Positions 7,491 to 16,555 are shown, numbered from the stretch's first letter. The stretch is 64,000 nucleotides of DNA from Oryzomicrobium sp. (GCF_021287045.1 NZ_JAJTBG010000006.1:62001-126000); one strand, 5' to 3'. Numbers and translations are program-made. Notes: generated from the sequence alone by a model not told the origin.

Positions 7491-9644
7491 TCAGAACAGG
7501 ACGAAGTCGCCACTGGCCGCCGCTTCCAGGCCCGGCTGGTGACGTGCCTCAGCCTGGGCGCGGCGATTGCCGGCGGCCCGGGACAGGGAGATGACGCTGG
7601 CGTTGCCGTGGCCGGTATTGAAGAAGCCCATCAGCTGCTGCAACTGCTCGGCCTGGCCGGTCATTTCCTCGGCGGTGGCCGCCAGCTCCTCGGACGAGGC
7701 GGCGTTCTGCTGGGTGGTCTGGGTCAGCTGGGACATGGCCCCGTTGATCTGGCCCACGCCCAGGGCCTGCTCCTTGGAGGCGGCGGTGATTTCCTGCACC
7801 AGATCGGAGGTCCTCTTGATCGACGGCACGATCTCATCGAGCAGCTTGCCCGCGTGCTCGGCCAGGGACACGCTGTTGCCTGCCACCTGGCCGATCTCCT
7901 GGGCGGCCACCTGGCTGCGTTCGGCCAGCTTGCGCACCTCGGCGGCCACCACGGCGAAGCCCTTGCCGTGTTCCCCGGCTCGGGCCGCTTCGATGGCGGC
8001 ATTGAGGGCCAGCAGGTTGGTCTGGTAGGCGATGTCGTCGATGATGCCGATCTTGGCGGCGATCGACTTCATGGCCGCCACCGTGTCGGTCACCGCCTTG
8101 CCGCCATCGACGGCCTGGGCCGCGGCCTTGCTGGCGATGGTGTCGGTGACCTCGGCGTTCTCGGTGTTCTGGTTGATCGAGCTGCTCATCTGCTCCATGG
8201 AGGCGCTGCTCTCCTCGACGCTGGAGGACTGCTGGGCGGCGGCGCTGGACAAGGCCTGGGAGGTGGTGGAGATCTGCTCGCTGGCGTTGGTCAGGGCGTC
8301 GGCGGCGCTTCGCACCTCGGTGACCACACTGCCCAGGCGGTCGACCATGCTATTGACGCAGTCGCGCAGCTCCTGGAGCTTGCCCTGGTAGTTGGTGGCG
8401 ATGCTCTGGGTCAGGTCGCCCTGCTCCACCGCCGCCAGTACGCGCATGGCCTCGTTGAGGGGGCCGATGATGGCGTCCAGGGTGTCGTTGATGCCCGCCA
8501 CGATCTTGCGGAAGTCGCCCTCGTGCCGAGCAGCGTCGGCCCGGATATCGAGGCGCCCCTGCATGGCGGCGGCGGCCAGGGTCGACGTGTCCTCGATCAA
8601 GGCCTTCAGGTTGCTGCGTACCTGTTCGACGGTGTCGTTGATGAAAGCCTTCTTGCCCGGGAAGCGGGCCAGGGGCGCATCGAAGTTGCCGCGACCGAAT
8701 TCGGCGATGCAGGCCATGGTCTGCTTCTTGACCGCGATGTGGCCTGCCACCATGCCATTGACCCCCTCGGCCATGGTGCGGAATTCGCCCTGGAAGCGCT
8801 CGACACGGATCACGGCGTCGATGTCGCCCTTGTCGTGCTCGCTGCTGACGTGGTTCATCTCATTCAGCAGCGACTGGATCGTGCCTTGCATGGCGGCCAT
8901 GCTGGCCAGAAGGGAGGTTTTGTCTCCACTTTGCAGAGCCACTTCCTCGCTCAAGTCTCCCTTGGCAATCCGTCCAACGCAGGCTGCCGCGTAAGCAGGA
9001 TCGCCCCCAAGCTGGCGCAACACGGTACGGCTGACGAGCCATCCCAGTCCCACCACGGCCCCCAGGGTCGCCAGGCTGATGATGATTGCCTGCATCACCG
9101 CCGCCCCCAGCACCTCTTGGGCCTCCGTAGCCGACCGGTGACCAATTTCCAGGTTGTAGTCGAAGTGCTCGCGCATGGCATCGTCAAGCTTGCCAATCAC
9201 CCCCAGGTTCGCCATCACCAGGTCGCGAGCTTGCGCCGACTTCCCCTCCCGGGACAACGCCAGGGCCTGGTCGCGCAGCGTCAGGTAGGCTGACAGCGCA
9301 GTCCGATCCGCTTGCAGCAGTTGCCGGTCCTTGTCGTCGGCAACCAACGGCTCATAGGCTTTCAGCCCGTCTTCCACCTTGGTCAGGCTGGTGCGAATCT
9401 GCCCTTCCAACTCGGCCTTGTACCCTTTGTCGTCCTGGGCAATGTGCTGCCACAACTGGGCGCGCATCATTGCCAGGGGTTCATAGGCCCGCTGCAGCAC
9501 TTGCAGGCTGGGGGTCACGTTGATGTTGGTGAAGTTGGCGATAGTGAACACCCGGTTGATCTGGATGACGGCCAGGCCGGCGAGCAGGATGAGGCCGACG
9601 GCAGCCGAGGCGATCAGCAAGATGAGGCGTTGTTTCATGGTCAT
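7491..9644 (-). CDS. Methyl-accepting chemotaxis protein with 4HB-type periplasmic domain and several HAMP-like repeats
   Basis: 717 residues. TM1 is at about 7-27, a four-helix-bundle ligand domain at about 30-185, and TM2 at about 186-208. A long stretch (about 210-430) follows with HAMP-like segments, among them [14 protein letters not shown] and [18 protein letters not shown]. The signalling hairpin is about 440-680, with the conserved tip [30 protein letters not shown]. The tail ends GDFVLF rather than the xWxxF pentapeptide that binds CheR/CheB, in keeping with the absence of those genes here. AAGGAG precedes ATG 9644. The ligand is unknown. Confidence 0.9.
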   Translation of the reverse strand: MTMKQRLILLIASAAVGLILLAGLAVIQINRVFTIANFTNINVTPSLQVLQRAYEPLAMMRAQLWQHIAQDDKGYKAELEGQIRTSLTKVEDGLKAYEPLVADDKDRQLLQADRTALSAYLTLRDQALALSREGKSAQARDLVMANLGVIGKLDDAMREHFDYNLEIGHRSATEAQEVLGAAVMQAIIISLATLGAVVGLGWLVSRTVLRQLGGDPAYAAACVGRIAKGDLSEEVALQSGDKTSLLASMAAMQGTIQSLLNEMNHVSSEHDKGDIDAVIRVERFQGEFRTMAEGVNGMVAGHIAVKKQTMACIAEFGRGNFDAPLARFPGKKAFINDTVEQVRSNLKALIEDTSTLAAAAMQGRLDIRADAARHEGDFRKIVAGINDTLDAIIGPLNEAMRVLAAVEQGDLTQSIATNYQGKLQELRDCVNSMVDRLGSVVTEVRSAADALTNASEQISTTSQALSSAAAQQSSSVEESSASMEQMSSSINQNTENAEVTDTIASKAAAQAVDGGKAVTDTVAAMKSIAAKIGIIDDIAYQTNLLALNAAIEAARAGEHGKGFAVVAAEVRKLAERSQVAAQEIGQVAGNSVSLAEHAGKLLDEIVPSIKRTSDLVQEITAASKEQALGVGQINGAMSQLTQTTQQNAASSEELAATAEEMTGQAEQLQQLMGFFNTGHGNASVISLSRAAGNRRAQAEARHQPGLEAAASGDFVLF

Positions 9645-9755
9645 GATGCGCTCCTTGGGAAGCAGAATGCGGATGGATTCGAGTCACATGGGGAAAGCAG
9701 GGGGCGGGCGGGTGGAGGGGTGGAAGGTGGGGTCAGGCGGCACATGGGACGTCTC

Positions 9756-11927
9756 CTAGCCGAGGCGGCCCAGGCGGCGGGCTTCCTGATCGGCGGCCTG
9801 CTGCACCAGGGGCGGCACGTCGAGGATCAGGGCCACTTCGCCGCTGCCCAGGATGGTGGAGCCGGCGATGCCGCGCAGATGGCGGAACATCTGCCCGAGG
9901 GGTTTGATGACGGTTTGGAATTCGCCGAGCAGGCGGTCAACCACCAGGCCGGCGCGGCGGTTGCCGTACTTCACTACCACCACGTTCTGCCGCCCGCCGG
10001 AGGATTCCAGGTCAAGCAGGTGGCCCAGGTTCAGGCAGGGCAATGCCTCGCCGCGCAGGTCCAGGTAGTGGCTCGGCTGGGCGCGCTGGTCGCAGGCCGG
10101 CAATTCGACGCATTCCTGAACCAGGTCCAGGGGCACTACGAAGGGGCTGCCGCCAACCTGGATGAGGAAGCCGTCGATGATCGCCAGGGTGAGGGGCAGG
10201 CGGATGCGCATGGTGGTGCCGGCACCCTCGCGGCTGTCGATGTCGATGCTGCCGCGCAGGGCGGCGATGTTGCGCTTGACCACGTCCATGCCGACGCCAC
10301 GGCCGGACAGGTTGGTGACCTGGTCGGCGGTGGAAAAGCCCGGCTCGAAGATCAGGGCGAACACTTCCCGGTCGTCGAGCACCTGGCCCGGGGCCACCAG
10401 GCCCCGCTCCCGGGCCTTGGCCAGGATCTTGTCGCGCTTGAGGCCGCCGCCGTCGTCGGCCACTTCGATGACGATACTGCCGGACTCGTGGTAGGCGTTC
10501 AGCCCGAGCCGCCCCCGGGCCGGCTTGCCGGCGGCCAGGCGTGCCTCCGTGGGCTCGATGCCGTGGTCCATGGCGTTGCGCACCAGGTGCATCAGGGGGT
10601 CGCCGATCTTTTCCACTACGGTCTTGTCGAGCTCGGTCTCGGCGCCGGTGATGACCAGCTCGATGTCCTTACCCAGTTCACGGGAAACGTCGCGCACCAC
10701 CCGGGGGAAGCGATTGAAGGATTCGCCGATCTCCACCATGCGCAGGGACAGGGCCCGGTCGCGGATGACCTCGACCTGGCGCTCCACCAGGGCCACCGCT
10801 TCGATCAGGGCGCCGTTGCCGTTGCGCTGGGCGAGCAGCCCGGCGGAAGCCCCGGCGATGACCAGTTCGCCGACCTGGTTGATCAGCTCTTCGAGCTTGT
10901 CGGCATCCACCCGGACGAAGCGGCTGGCGGCGGGCTTGCTGTCCCGGACCTTGGCCTGCTTGTCCAGGGCGGCCTGGACCAGGACGGGGGGAACCCCCGC
11001 CTCCTGGGTCAGGATTTCGCCCAGCCTCGGCGGCGCGGCACGGCGCTGCCGATCCAGGGCCCGCTCCACCTCGGCCGCCGTCAGGGCACCGCTGGCCACC
11101 AGGATTTCGCCCAGCCGGTCGGTGCCCTCGGGGGCCTCTGCCATGAGCCGCAGGTAGTCGCCCAGGGCCGCCCGGGGTGGCAGGATGGCGATGCGGCAGT
11201 CGTCGCGGACGAAATCGAAGGTGCTATCGATGGCCTCCCGGCTGGCGTCACTGAGAAAGTCCAGTTCGAAGCCCAGGTAGCAGCACTCCGGGTCCATCTC
11301 GTCCGCCGGGGGCAGCCTGTCCCACAGGGGCGTGATGTGCGTGATGGTGCCCAGGGTGCCCAGGTAGCGCAGGAAGGCGCTGGGGTCCATGCCCAGCTTC
11401 ATCACGTCGGGGCCGAAGCGCAGGGAGATGTGCCAGGCCTGGTTATGGGCTCGCTCAACTTCTTCTTCTGCCGCCAGGCGGGACGGCTCATCCGTCGCGG
11501 GCGCCGTGGTGGCCACGGTGGCGCCCGTATCGCCGCAATGGGACTGGAGGGCCGCCACCAGATCGGCGCGCCGCGCCGCATGGGCGGCGGCCGTGTCTTC
11601 TGCCAGCGTCTCGCCGGCGGCCTGGCCGACCATCAGTCCGAGCTGGTCGCCGCACTCCAGGAGCAGGGCGATCAATTCGCCATTCACCGCCACCTGGCCG
11701 CTGCGCACCCGGTCGAGCAGGGTTTCGGCCACATGGGCGAAGGCTACCAGCTCGTCCAGGCTGAACAGGCCAGCGGAGCCCTTGATGGTGTGGATGGCAC
11801 GGAACGTGGCGGCGATGGCTTCGCCGTCGGCCGGGTCCTGCTCCAGGGCGAGGAGGGAATCCTCCATGCCGAGCAGCAGTTCCCGGGCTTCGGCGACGAA
11901 GGTCTGCAGGACTTCATCCACGTTCAT
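9756..11927 (-). CDS. cheA: CheA histidine kinase with two internal MshEN-like repeats
   Basis: 723 residues. An Hpt (P1) domain lies at about 1-105, with the phosphorylatable H46 in RAIHTIKGSAGLFSL. A variable region (165-260) contains HISLRFGPDVMKLGMDPSAF. Two 24-residue repeats follow at 271-294 and 301-324, each starting RLGEIL and ending LDRQ or LDKQ. Dimerisation (P3) is at about 335-400 and the ATPase (P4) at about 400-585, with LVRNAMDHGIEP (N451) and ADDGGGL. The C-terminal CheW-like P5 domain is about 585-710 (FVVPLDLVQECVEL). It autophosphorylates and passes phosphate to the CheY-type receivers encoded upstream. There is no P2 domain of the E. coli type. The start overlaps the STAS gene by 14 bp, so the two are translationally coupled. 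Confidence 0.92.
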   Translation of the reverse strand: MNVDEVLQTFVAEARELLLGMEDSLLALEQDPADGEAIAATFRAIHTIKGSAGLFSLDELVAFAHVAETLLDRVRSGQVAVNGELIALLLECGDQLGLMVGQAAGETLAEDTAAAHAARRADLVAALQSHCGDTGATVATTAPATDEPSRLAAEEEVERAHNQAWHISLRFGPDVMKLGMDPSAFLRYLGTLGTITHITPLWDRLPPADEMDPECCYLGFELDFLSDASREAIDSTFDFVRDDCRIAILPPRAALGDYLRLMAEAPEGTDRLGEILVASGALTAAEVERALDRQRRAAPPRLGEILTQEAGVPPVLVQAALDKQAKVRDSKPAASRFVRVDADKLEELINQVGELVIAGASAGLLAQRNGNGALIEAVALVERQVEVIRDRALSLRMVEIGESFNRFPRVVRDVSRELGKDIELVITGAETELDKTVVEKIGDPLMHLVRNAMDHGIEPTEARLAAGKPARGRLGLNAYHESGSIVIEVADDGGGLKRDKILAKARERGLVAPGQVLDDREVFALIFEPGFSTADQVTNLSGRGVGMDVVKRNIAALRGSIDIDSREGAGTTMRIRLPLTLAIIDGFLIQVGGSPFVVPLDLVQECVELPACDQRAQPSHYLDLRGEALPCLNLGHLLDLESSGGRQNVVVVKYGNRRAGLVVDRLLGEFQTVIKPLGQMFRHLRGIAGSTILGSGEVALILDVPPLVQQAADQEARRLGRLG

Positions 11928-12234
11928 GGCCGTCTCCCGGCTGAGTCAGGCCGAAGGCCTTGCGCAGCCCGTACAGCTCGATCAGCCCCGACACCGTCGG
12001 GCTGCATTCGGCCAGGGTCAGACGGCGGTTTTCGGCCCGGGCCTGGCGGTAGAGCAGCAGCAGCAGCTGGATGCCGACGGTGTCGATCTCGTCCACCTCG
12101 GCCAGGTCCAGTTGCACCTCGGGGCCGGCGCACAGGGTGAGCAGCTGGGCCTTGACCCCGGCGGCGTAGATGTTGAACTCGCCCTGGAAGCGCAGGCGGG
12201 TGGTGCCGCCCTCGTTGTGGCAATGAATTTCCAT
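11914..12234 (-). CDS. STAS-domain protein of the chemosensory operon
   Basis: 106 residues, a single STAS domain similar to anti-sigma-factor antagonists: LRFQGEFNIYAAGVKAQLLTL, VQLDLAEVDEIDTVGIQLLLLLYRQA and RRLTLAECSPTVSGLIELYGL. The residue where SpoIIAA is phosphorylated (Ser in DSSG) is here the Thr of DTVG. It lies between cheY and cheA and overlaps cheA by 14 bp. Stand-alone STAS proteins occur in several environmental chemosensory clusters, where their role is not settled; no partner kinase of the SpoIIAB type is visible nearby. Confidence 0.85.
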   Translation of the reverse strand: MEIHCHNEGGTTRLRFQGEFNIYAAGVKAQLLTLCAGPEVQLDLAEVDEIDTVGIQLLLLLYRQARAENRRLTLAECSPTVSGLIELYGLRKAFGLTQPGDGHERG

Positions 12235-12244
12235 GACCGTCTCC

Positions 12245-12613
12245 TCAGGGCTGAACCAGTTTGGCCACCGCCAGCAGCATCTGGGCGGGCTGGAAGGGCT
12301 TGACCACCCAGGCCTTGGCGCCGACGGCCTGGCCTCTCTGCTTCATGGCCTCGCCGGCCTCGGTGGTGAGCATGATCACCGGGGTGAAACGGTGCTCCGA
12401 CAGCTTCTTCAGCTCGGCAACGAAGGTCAGGCCATCCATCACCGGCATGTTCACGTCGCTGATGATCAGGTGGGCCTTGTGGGCCTTGAGCTTGTTCAGC
12501 CCGTCCTGGCCGTCGCAGGCTTCCACGGTGTCGTAGCCGGCCCCCTTGAGGGCGATGCTGACGACCTGCCGCAGGGACGCGGAGTCGTCCACGATGAGAA
12601 TGGTCTTTGCCAT
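12245..12613 (-). CDS. cheY: CheY-type response regulator (stand-alone receiver)
   Basis: 122 residues, one receiver domain with all key residues: acidic pair D9/D10, phospho-acceptor D53 in ISDVNMPVMDG, a Thr in MLTTEAG and Lys in WVVKPF. It has no output domain. It closely resembles CheY proteins of chemosensory clusters and is the likely phosphate acceptor for the CheA two genes downstream. It sits 10 bp before the STAS gene and 10 bp after the receptor gene. Confidence 0.92.
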   Translation of the reverse strand: MAKTILIVDDSASLRQVVSIALKGAGYDTVEACDGQDGLNKLKAHKAHLIISDVNMPVMDGLTFVAELKKLSEHRFTPVIMLTTEAGEAMKQRGQAVGAKAWVVKPFQPAQMLLAVAKLVQP

Positions 12614-12623
12614 GGTGTTGCTC

Positions 12624-13802
12624 CTAGAAGAAGGTGATTTCGGATTCAGCCGGGGTCGAGCCGGTTTGGCCGCCATGGGCGGCGTGCTGCTCGACCGTGG
12701 TGTAGGTACGGGCCAGGTCGGCCAGCCAGGCGCGGGCGTCCAGATGGCGGTCTCCCTGGGCGAGGAAGCTGCCGAGCTTGTCCATGTCGTTGCGCACGTG
12801 GCCGAGCATCTGGCCCACCCGGTCCTGGAACTGGAGGGACACCAGGGCGTCGGAGACCTCGGCCTGGATGCCCTGGTTTTCCTGACGCAGGGTGTCGGTG
12901 GCCATGGACAGGTCGGCGGTGATGTCGTGGAAACGCTCCAGGATGCGGCCCACCGATTCCCGGGCCTGGTCCAGGGTCTGCTCATCCACCTGGGCCCCCA
13001 GGTCGGCAGCGCTCAGGGTGCCGTCGATGGTCGAGGTGACCAGTTGGACCTTCTCGGCGATCTGTTTGCCGGCGATGGCGGATTCGTTGGCCAGTTCGCG
13101 CACCGCGTCGGCCACCACGGCGAAGCCACGCCCCACCTCCCCGGCCCGGGCGGCCTCGATGGCGGCGTTGAGAGCCAGCAAGTTGGTCTGGCCGGCGATG
13201 CGTCCGACGCTGGCCGCCATCTTTTCCAGCTCGCCAATCACGTCGGCGAGGCGAGCCAATTGGTCGAGCATGGCCCGCTTGCTGTCCATCAGGCGGGTCA
13301 GGGCCGCGAGGATGTGGTCCAGGTCCTGGCGGCTCACTTCGAGCACCGGCAGCAAGCCGCCGCCCACCGAGGAATCGGTGGTCTGGGTGGTTTTGCCGAG
13401 GCGCTGGACGATGCCGGCGAAGCGTGCGGACAGGTCGCCGATGGCCGACTCGCTCTGGGTGCGCGCCAGTTCGATCTGCTGGGACCAGGTGGGCAGGATG
13501 CTGCCCTGGACCCCGTCGACCCGGGCTTGCAGGCTCTCTTGTTCTTCCCGGTTGTTCGCGGCGCGGACCTCCAGTTCGGATTCGAGCTTGAGTCGGGCGT
13601 CGATCAGGCGGCGGGCCCGGACCTGGCTCCAACGGGCGGCGGCGGCACCGCCGGCAAACAGGACGCCGGCCGCGGCGATCGCCAGAGGGTCGCCCCAGCG
13701 GTAAGCCAGGAGCCCGGCGGCGGAAGCCAGCCCCAGGGTCGCGGGGGGCAGCCAGAAAGATGCGAGGCTGGGGGCACGGGTGCTGGGGATAGCGGAATTC
13801 AT
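12624..13802 (-). CDS. Small membrane chemoreceptor-like protein with a CheZ-like FQDxxxQ motif
   Basis: 392 residues. Two transmembrane segments lie near the N-terminus (about 15-33 and 39-56) with almost no periplasmic part. A cytoplasmic coiled coil follows, with the receptor tip motif [21 protein letters not shown] at about 202-222. Residues 325-331 read FQDRVGQ inside [18 protein letters not shown]. This has the same D-x3-Q spacing as the catalytic FQDLTGQ of CheZ. A flexible linker follows and the chain ends SEITFF. ATG 13802 overlaps the stop of the upstream receiver gene by 4 bp (ATGA), fixing the start. The tip identifies it as a CheA-coupled signal transducer; the phosphatase activity is inferred from the motif. 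Confidence 0.85.
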   Translation of the reverse strand: MNSAIPSTRAPSLASFWLPPATLGLASAAGLLAYRWGDPLAIAAAGVLFAGGAAAARWSQVRARRLIDARLKLESELEVRAANNREEQESLQARVDGVQGSILPTWSQQIELARTQSESAIGDLSARFAGIVQRLGKTTQTTDSSVGGGLLPVLEVSRQDLDHILAALTRLMDSKRAMLDQLARLADVIGELEKMAASVGRIAGQTNLLALNAAIEAARAGEVGRGFAVVADAVRELANESAIAGKQIAEKVQLVTSTIDGTLSAADLGAQVDEQTLDQARESVGRILERFHDITADLSMATDTLRQENQGIQAEVSDALVSLQFQDRVGQMLGHVRNDMDKLGSFLAQGDRHLDARAWLADLARTYTTVEQHAAHGGQTGSTPAESEITFF

Positions 13803-14158
13803 GACCGGTCCTCCACCAGGCCGCGCACTGCCTGGGTGAGCTGTTCGAAATCGACGCTCTTGTCGAAGAAGAAGTCCGCCCCGGCGGTGGTGCAGCGGCG
13901 GCGGAACCCCAGGTGGTTGGAGAAGATGGCCACCACGGTGGCCGGGGACTCCAGCTTGATCTTGGTGAGCAGGGCGATGCCGCTGCCGTCGGGCAGGTCG
14001 AGGTCCAGGATCACGCACTGGGGATGGAACAGACGGAAGTAGCGCAGCCCTTCGGCCAGGTGGTCGGCCACGGCGATTTCCATGCCCGGCAGGGGGGCCA
14101 GGGCCAGACGGAGGCGCTCGCTGATCAGCTTCGAGTCTTCGACGATGAGGGTTTTCAT
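13799..14158 (-). CDS. Stand-alone receiver (response regulator) heading the chemosensory operon
   Basis: 119 residues: a single receiver domain with the acidic pair E7/D8, acceptor D52 in [12 protein letters not shown] and the conserved Lys in [12 protein letters not shown]. It has no DNA-binding output, so it probably acts as a second CheY or a phosphate sink for CheA. It is quite different from the CheY at 12245. ATG 14158 is preferred to the ATG 12 codons upstream because the beta-1 strand KTLIVEDS begins at once. It is the first gene of the operon, and its stop overlaps the next start. Confidence 0.85.
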   Translation of the reverse strand: MKTLIVEDSKLISERLRLALAPLPGMEIAVADHLAEGLRYFRLFHPQCVILDLDLPDGSGIALLTKIKLESPATVVAIFSNHLGFRRRCTTAGADFFFDKSVDFEQLTQAVRGLVEDRS

Positions 14159-14218
14159 GGGGCTGTTTCCAAAGGCGTGCGGCGATGACTGCATTACAGG
14201 CCAATGGACGCCCCGGCG

Positions 14219-14281
14219 CCGTCGGCAACGGCGGAACGTGGGCTAGGGAGCGGCTGAATCTCCTGTCGGAAAATTCCTACA
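14219..14281 (-). promoter_or_regulatory. Promoter block A upstream of the chemosensory operon
   Basis: Matches block B (6758-6819) at 50 of 62 bases. It contains TGTCGGAAAATTCCTACA (14264-14281), an imperfect inverted repeat of TGTCGG and CCTACA. On the transcribed strand both copies then show CCTAGCC, N14, GCCGACGG, which faintly resembles a sigma-28-type spacing. Which sigma factor or regulator reads it is unknown; the NarL-type regulator encoded next door (14382) is one candidate. Confidence 0.6.
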
Positions 14282-14288
14282 TGGCACC

Positions 14289-14338
14289 CCGCAAACGAAA
14301 AACCCGCCGGGGCAACCGGCGGGTTTTTTCGTTTGCGG
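14289..14338. terminator. Strong bidirectional-type terminator between kinase/regulator pair and chemosensory operon
   Basis: A 22-nt left arm (14289-14310) pairs with 14316-14338 around the 5-nt loop GGCAA. The stem has an inner GC part (CCCGCCGG) and an A/T part giving a T-run on either strand. It terminates the response-regulator gene that ends at 14382 and separates it from the operon starting at 14158. Confidence 0.85.
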
Positions 14339-14381
14339 ATAGTGAGGATGCCGGCGCCGCCGGCCCGCCCTGGCTTGCGCC

Positions 14382-15011
14382 CTACTCCTGGGCCAAGCCG
14401 TGGCGCAGGGCGTAGCGCACCAGGTCGGCGTTGTTGTCGATGGCGAGCTTTTGCATCAGGCGGGTCTTGTGGGTGCTCACCGTCTTGGCGCTGACGTGGA
14501 GCCGATCGCCCACCTCGGCCAGGGACAGGCCGCCGCTCAGCAGTTGCAGCACCTCGAATTCCCGATCGGACAGCACTTCGTGGGGCGGTGCGTCCTCGGG
14601 GGCGCCGAACACCATGGCGTCGACCAGGTCGGGATCGATGAAGCGGCCGCCGCCCGCTACCTTGCGCACCGCCGCCAGCAGAATGGCCGGATCGCTATCC
14701 TTGGTGACGTAGCCGGCCGCGCCGGCGCGCAGCGCCCGGGACACCAACTGGCTCTCGTTGTGCATGCTGAGTACCAGAATCGGCACCTGGGGCGCCTCGC
14801 CGTGGGCACGGCGGATCAGGTCCAACCCGCTGAGGCCGGGCATGGACATGTCCATCAGCAGCAAATCCACCCCGCCCTGGCGCAGTTGGGCCAGGACTTC
14901 GCTGCCCTGGCTGGCCTCGGCGCAGACTTGCAGGTCCGCTTCGGCGGTGATGAGCTGCTTGAGGCCGCCACGCACGATGCTATGGTCGTCGGCGATCAGG
15001 ATACGGATCAT
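14382..15011 (-). CDS. NarL/FixJ-family response regulator
   Basis: 209 residues. The receiver domain (1-120) has D8/D9, acceptor D54 in LLMDMSMPGLSG and Lys in GYVTKDSD. A LuxR-type helix-turn-helix follows at about 145-205 (LSDREFEVLQLLSGGLSLAEVGDRLHVSAKTVSTHKTRLMQKL). This architecture is a two-component transcription factor. Its start codon overlaps the stop of the cognate kinase by 4 bp (ATGA at 15008-15011), so the pair is translationally coupled. Targets are unknown; the adjacent chemosensory promoter boxes are candidates. Confidence 0.92.
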   Translation of the reverse strand: MIRILIADDHSIVRGGLKQLITAEADLQVCAEASQGSEVLAQLRQGGVDLLLMDMSMPGLSGLDLIRRAHGEAPQVPILVLSMHNESQLVSRALRAGAAGYVTKDSDPAILLAAVRKVAGGGRFIDPDLVDAMVFGAPEDAPPHEVLSDREFEVLQLLSGGLSLAEVGDRLHVSAKTVSTHKTRLMQKLAIDNNADLVRYALRHGLAQE

Positions 15012-16555
15012 GGCGCCACATCCTCCCGGGGGATGGTGATGTACAGGGTGGTGCCCCGGCCGGGCACGCTGTGGATGCGCAAGGTGCCGCCCAGGGCCTC
15101 GAGGCGTTCGCCCATACCAACCAGGCCAAAGGAATTGGGCCGGACCAGGGAAGGGTCGAAGCCCTTGCCGTCGTCGGCAATGCTCAGTTCCACTTGCTGG
15201 TCGCCCAGGTGAAACCGGACGGTCACCGCGCTGGCCCCGGCATGGCGCATCACATTGGTCAGCGACTCTTGGACGATGCGGAATAGGGCCGTGGCCCGGC
15301 CATCGTCCAGGGATTCCTCGCCGCTGGCGCCGAACGTGCAGACGATGCCGGTGCGCTGGCGAAAATCGTCGGTGAGCCATTCCAGGGCCGGCACGATGCC
15401 CAGGTTGAGCATGGCCGGACGCAACTGGCTGGCCACTTGGCGCATCACTCCGACGGTGTCGTCGAGCAACTTCTGGATGGTTTCCAGGCGCCGGCCGATG
15501 TCCGGCGAGACTTCGCCCAGGTCGCGGCGCAGCAGGCTCACATCCATCTTCAGGGCGGTGAGCAGGGAACCCTGCTCGTCGTGCAGCTCCCGGGCGATGC
15601 GCTTGCGCTCTTCCTCGACCGCCTCTCCCCAATGGGCGGCCAGTTCGCGCAGGCGCTGGGAGGATTCACGCAGTTCCTGCTCCATGCGCTTGGTTTCGGT
15701 CAGATCGAGTACGAAGGACACGCCGCGTTCGACCTCTCCATCCAATCGTGCGCTGCCGACCAGGACCGGGAAACGGGTCCCGTCGACCCGCAGGCAGGTC
15801 TTCTCATAAGGCAGGATGGCCTGGCCCGCCGCCATGGCGGCCCGGGCACGCCGGGTGGTTTCATGGCATTCCGGCGCCACCAGCCGCTCCCAGGAGACCT
15901 CTCCGGCCAGAACATCCTCACGGCGCAGGCCGAACAGTTCCAGGAAGGCCGTATTGGCATCGATGACGTGGTTATCTCGCCCCCAGAACATGACGCCAAT
16001 GATGTTGGCGTCCACCAGGTAGTGGATCAGGGCATTGCGCTCCTGCAAGGCGACTTCGGCCTGGCGGCGTTCGGCAACCTCGGCACTGAGGCGCCGGTTG
16101 GCGGCCTCCAGCTCGGCGGTACGCTCCCGCACCCGCTCTTCCAGGTCGCGGCGCAGGGCCTGCAAGGTGAGGTGGGTGGCGATGCGGGCCTGCACCTCTT
16201 CGCTCTTGATCGGCTTGGCGATGTAGTCCACCCCGCCGCTGGCAAAGGCCTTGACCCGGTCCTCCACCGCGCTGGCGGCGCTGATGAAGATTACCGGAAT
16301 GTCCGCGCAGCCCGGCTCGGCCTTGAGCCGGGCGCAGGTCTCGTAGCCGTCCATGTCGGGCATGCAGATGTCGAGCAGGACCAGGTCCGGACGGCCCTGG
16401 GCCACGGCAGCCAACACCGCGGCGCCGTCGTTGACGGCCAGCACCGTATAGCCCCAGCGCTCCAGCAGCCGGACGAGCAGGTGCCGGTCCAGCGGCGAAT
16501 CGTCCGCCAGCAGGATCGTACCCGACGGGTTGGGGACTGCGCTTGTCTGCGTCAC
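15008..16555 (-). CDS. Receiver-PAS-HisKA_3 sensor kinase (partner of the NarL-type regulator)
   Basis: 515 residues from GTG 16555. A receiver domain (about 12-130, acceptor D62 in VLLDICMPDMDG) is followed by a short coiled coil (about 135-175). A PAS domain (about 180-300) contains DANIIGVMFWGRDNHVIDANTAF. The kinase core is of the HisKA_3/NarX type, with the histidine in RKRIARELHDEQGSLLTALK and ATPase motifs IVQESLTNVMRHAGA and IADDGKGFD. No membrane segment is present, so sensing is cytoplasmic. GTG 16555 has AGGAGGG at ideal spacing; ATG 16585 is a less likely alternative. The N-terminal receiver suggests input from another phosphorelay. Confidence 0.88.
   Translation of the reverse strand: MTQTSAVPNPSGTILLADDSPLDRHLLVRLLERWGYTVLAVNDGAAVLAAVAQGRPDLVLLDICMPDMDGYETCARLKAEPGCADIPVIFISAASAVEDRVKAFASGGVDYIAKPIKSEEVQARIATHLTLQALRRDLEERVRERTAELEAANRRLSAEVAERRQAEVALQERNALIHYLVDANIIGVMFWGRDNHVIDANTAFLELFGLRREDVLAGEVSWERLVAPECHETTRRARAAMAAGQAILPYEKTCLRVDGTRFPVLVGSARLDGEVERGVSFVLDLTETKRMEQELRESSQRLRELAAHWGEAVEEERKRIARELHDEQGSLLTALKMDVSLLRRDLGEVSPDIGRRLETIQKLLDDTVGVMRQVASQLRPAMLNLGIVPALEWLTDDFRQRTGIVCTFGASGEESLDDGRATALFRIVQESLTNVMRHAGASAVTVRFHLGDQQVELSIADDGKGFDPSLVRPNSFGLVGMGERLEALGGTLRIHSVPGRGTTLYITIPREDVAP

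Noticed and set aside
7481-7513. ATG 7513 as start of cheW
   Set aside because: It overlaps the upstream receptor gene and has a poorer ribosome binding site. GTG 7480 has GAGGAG at 8 nt.
9312-12140. 942-codon open frame on the plus strand across cheA
   Set aside because: Same shadow effect. The minus strand has complete CheA and STAS domains and overlapping start/stop signals.
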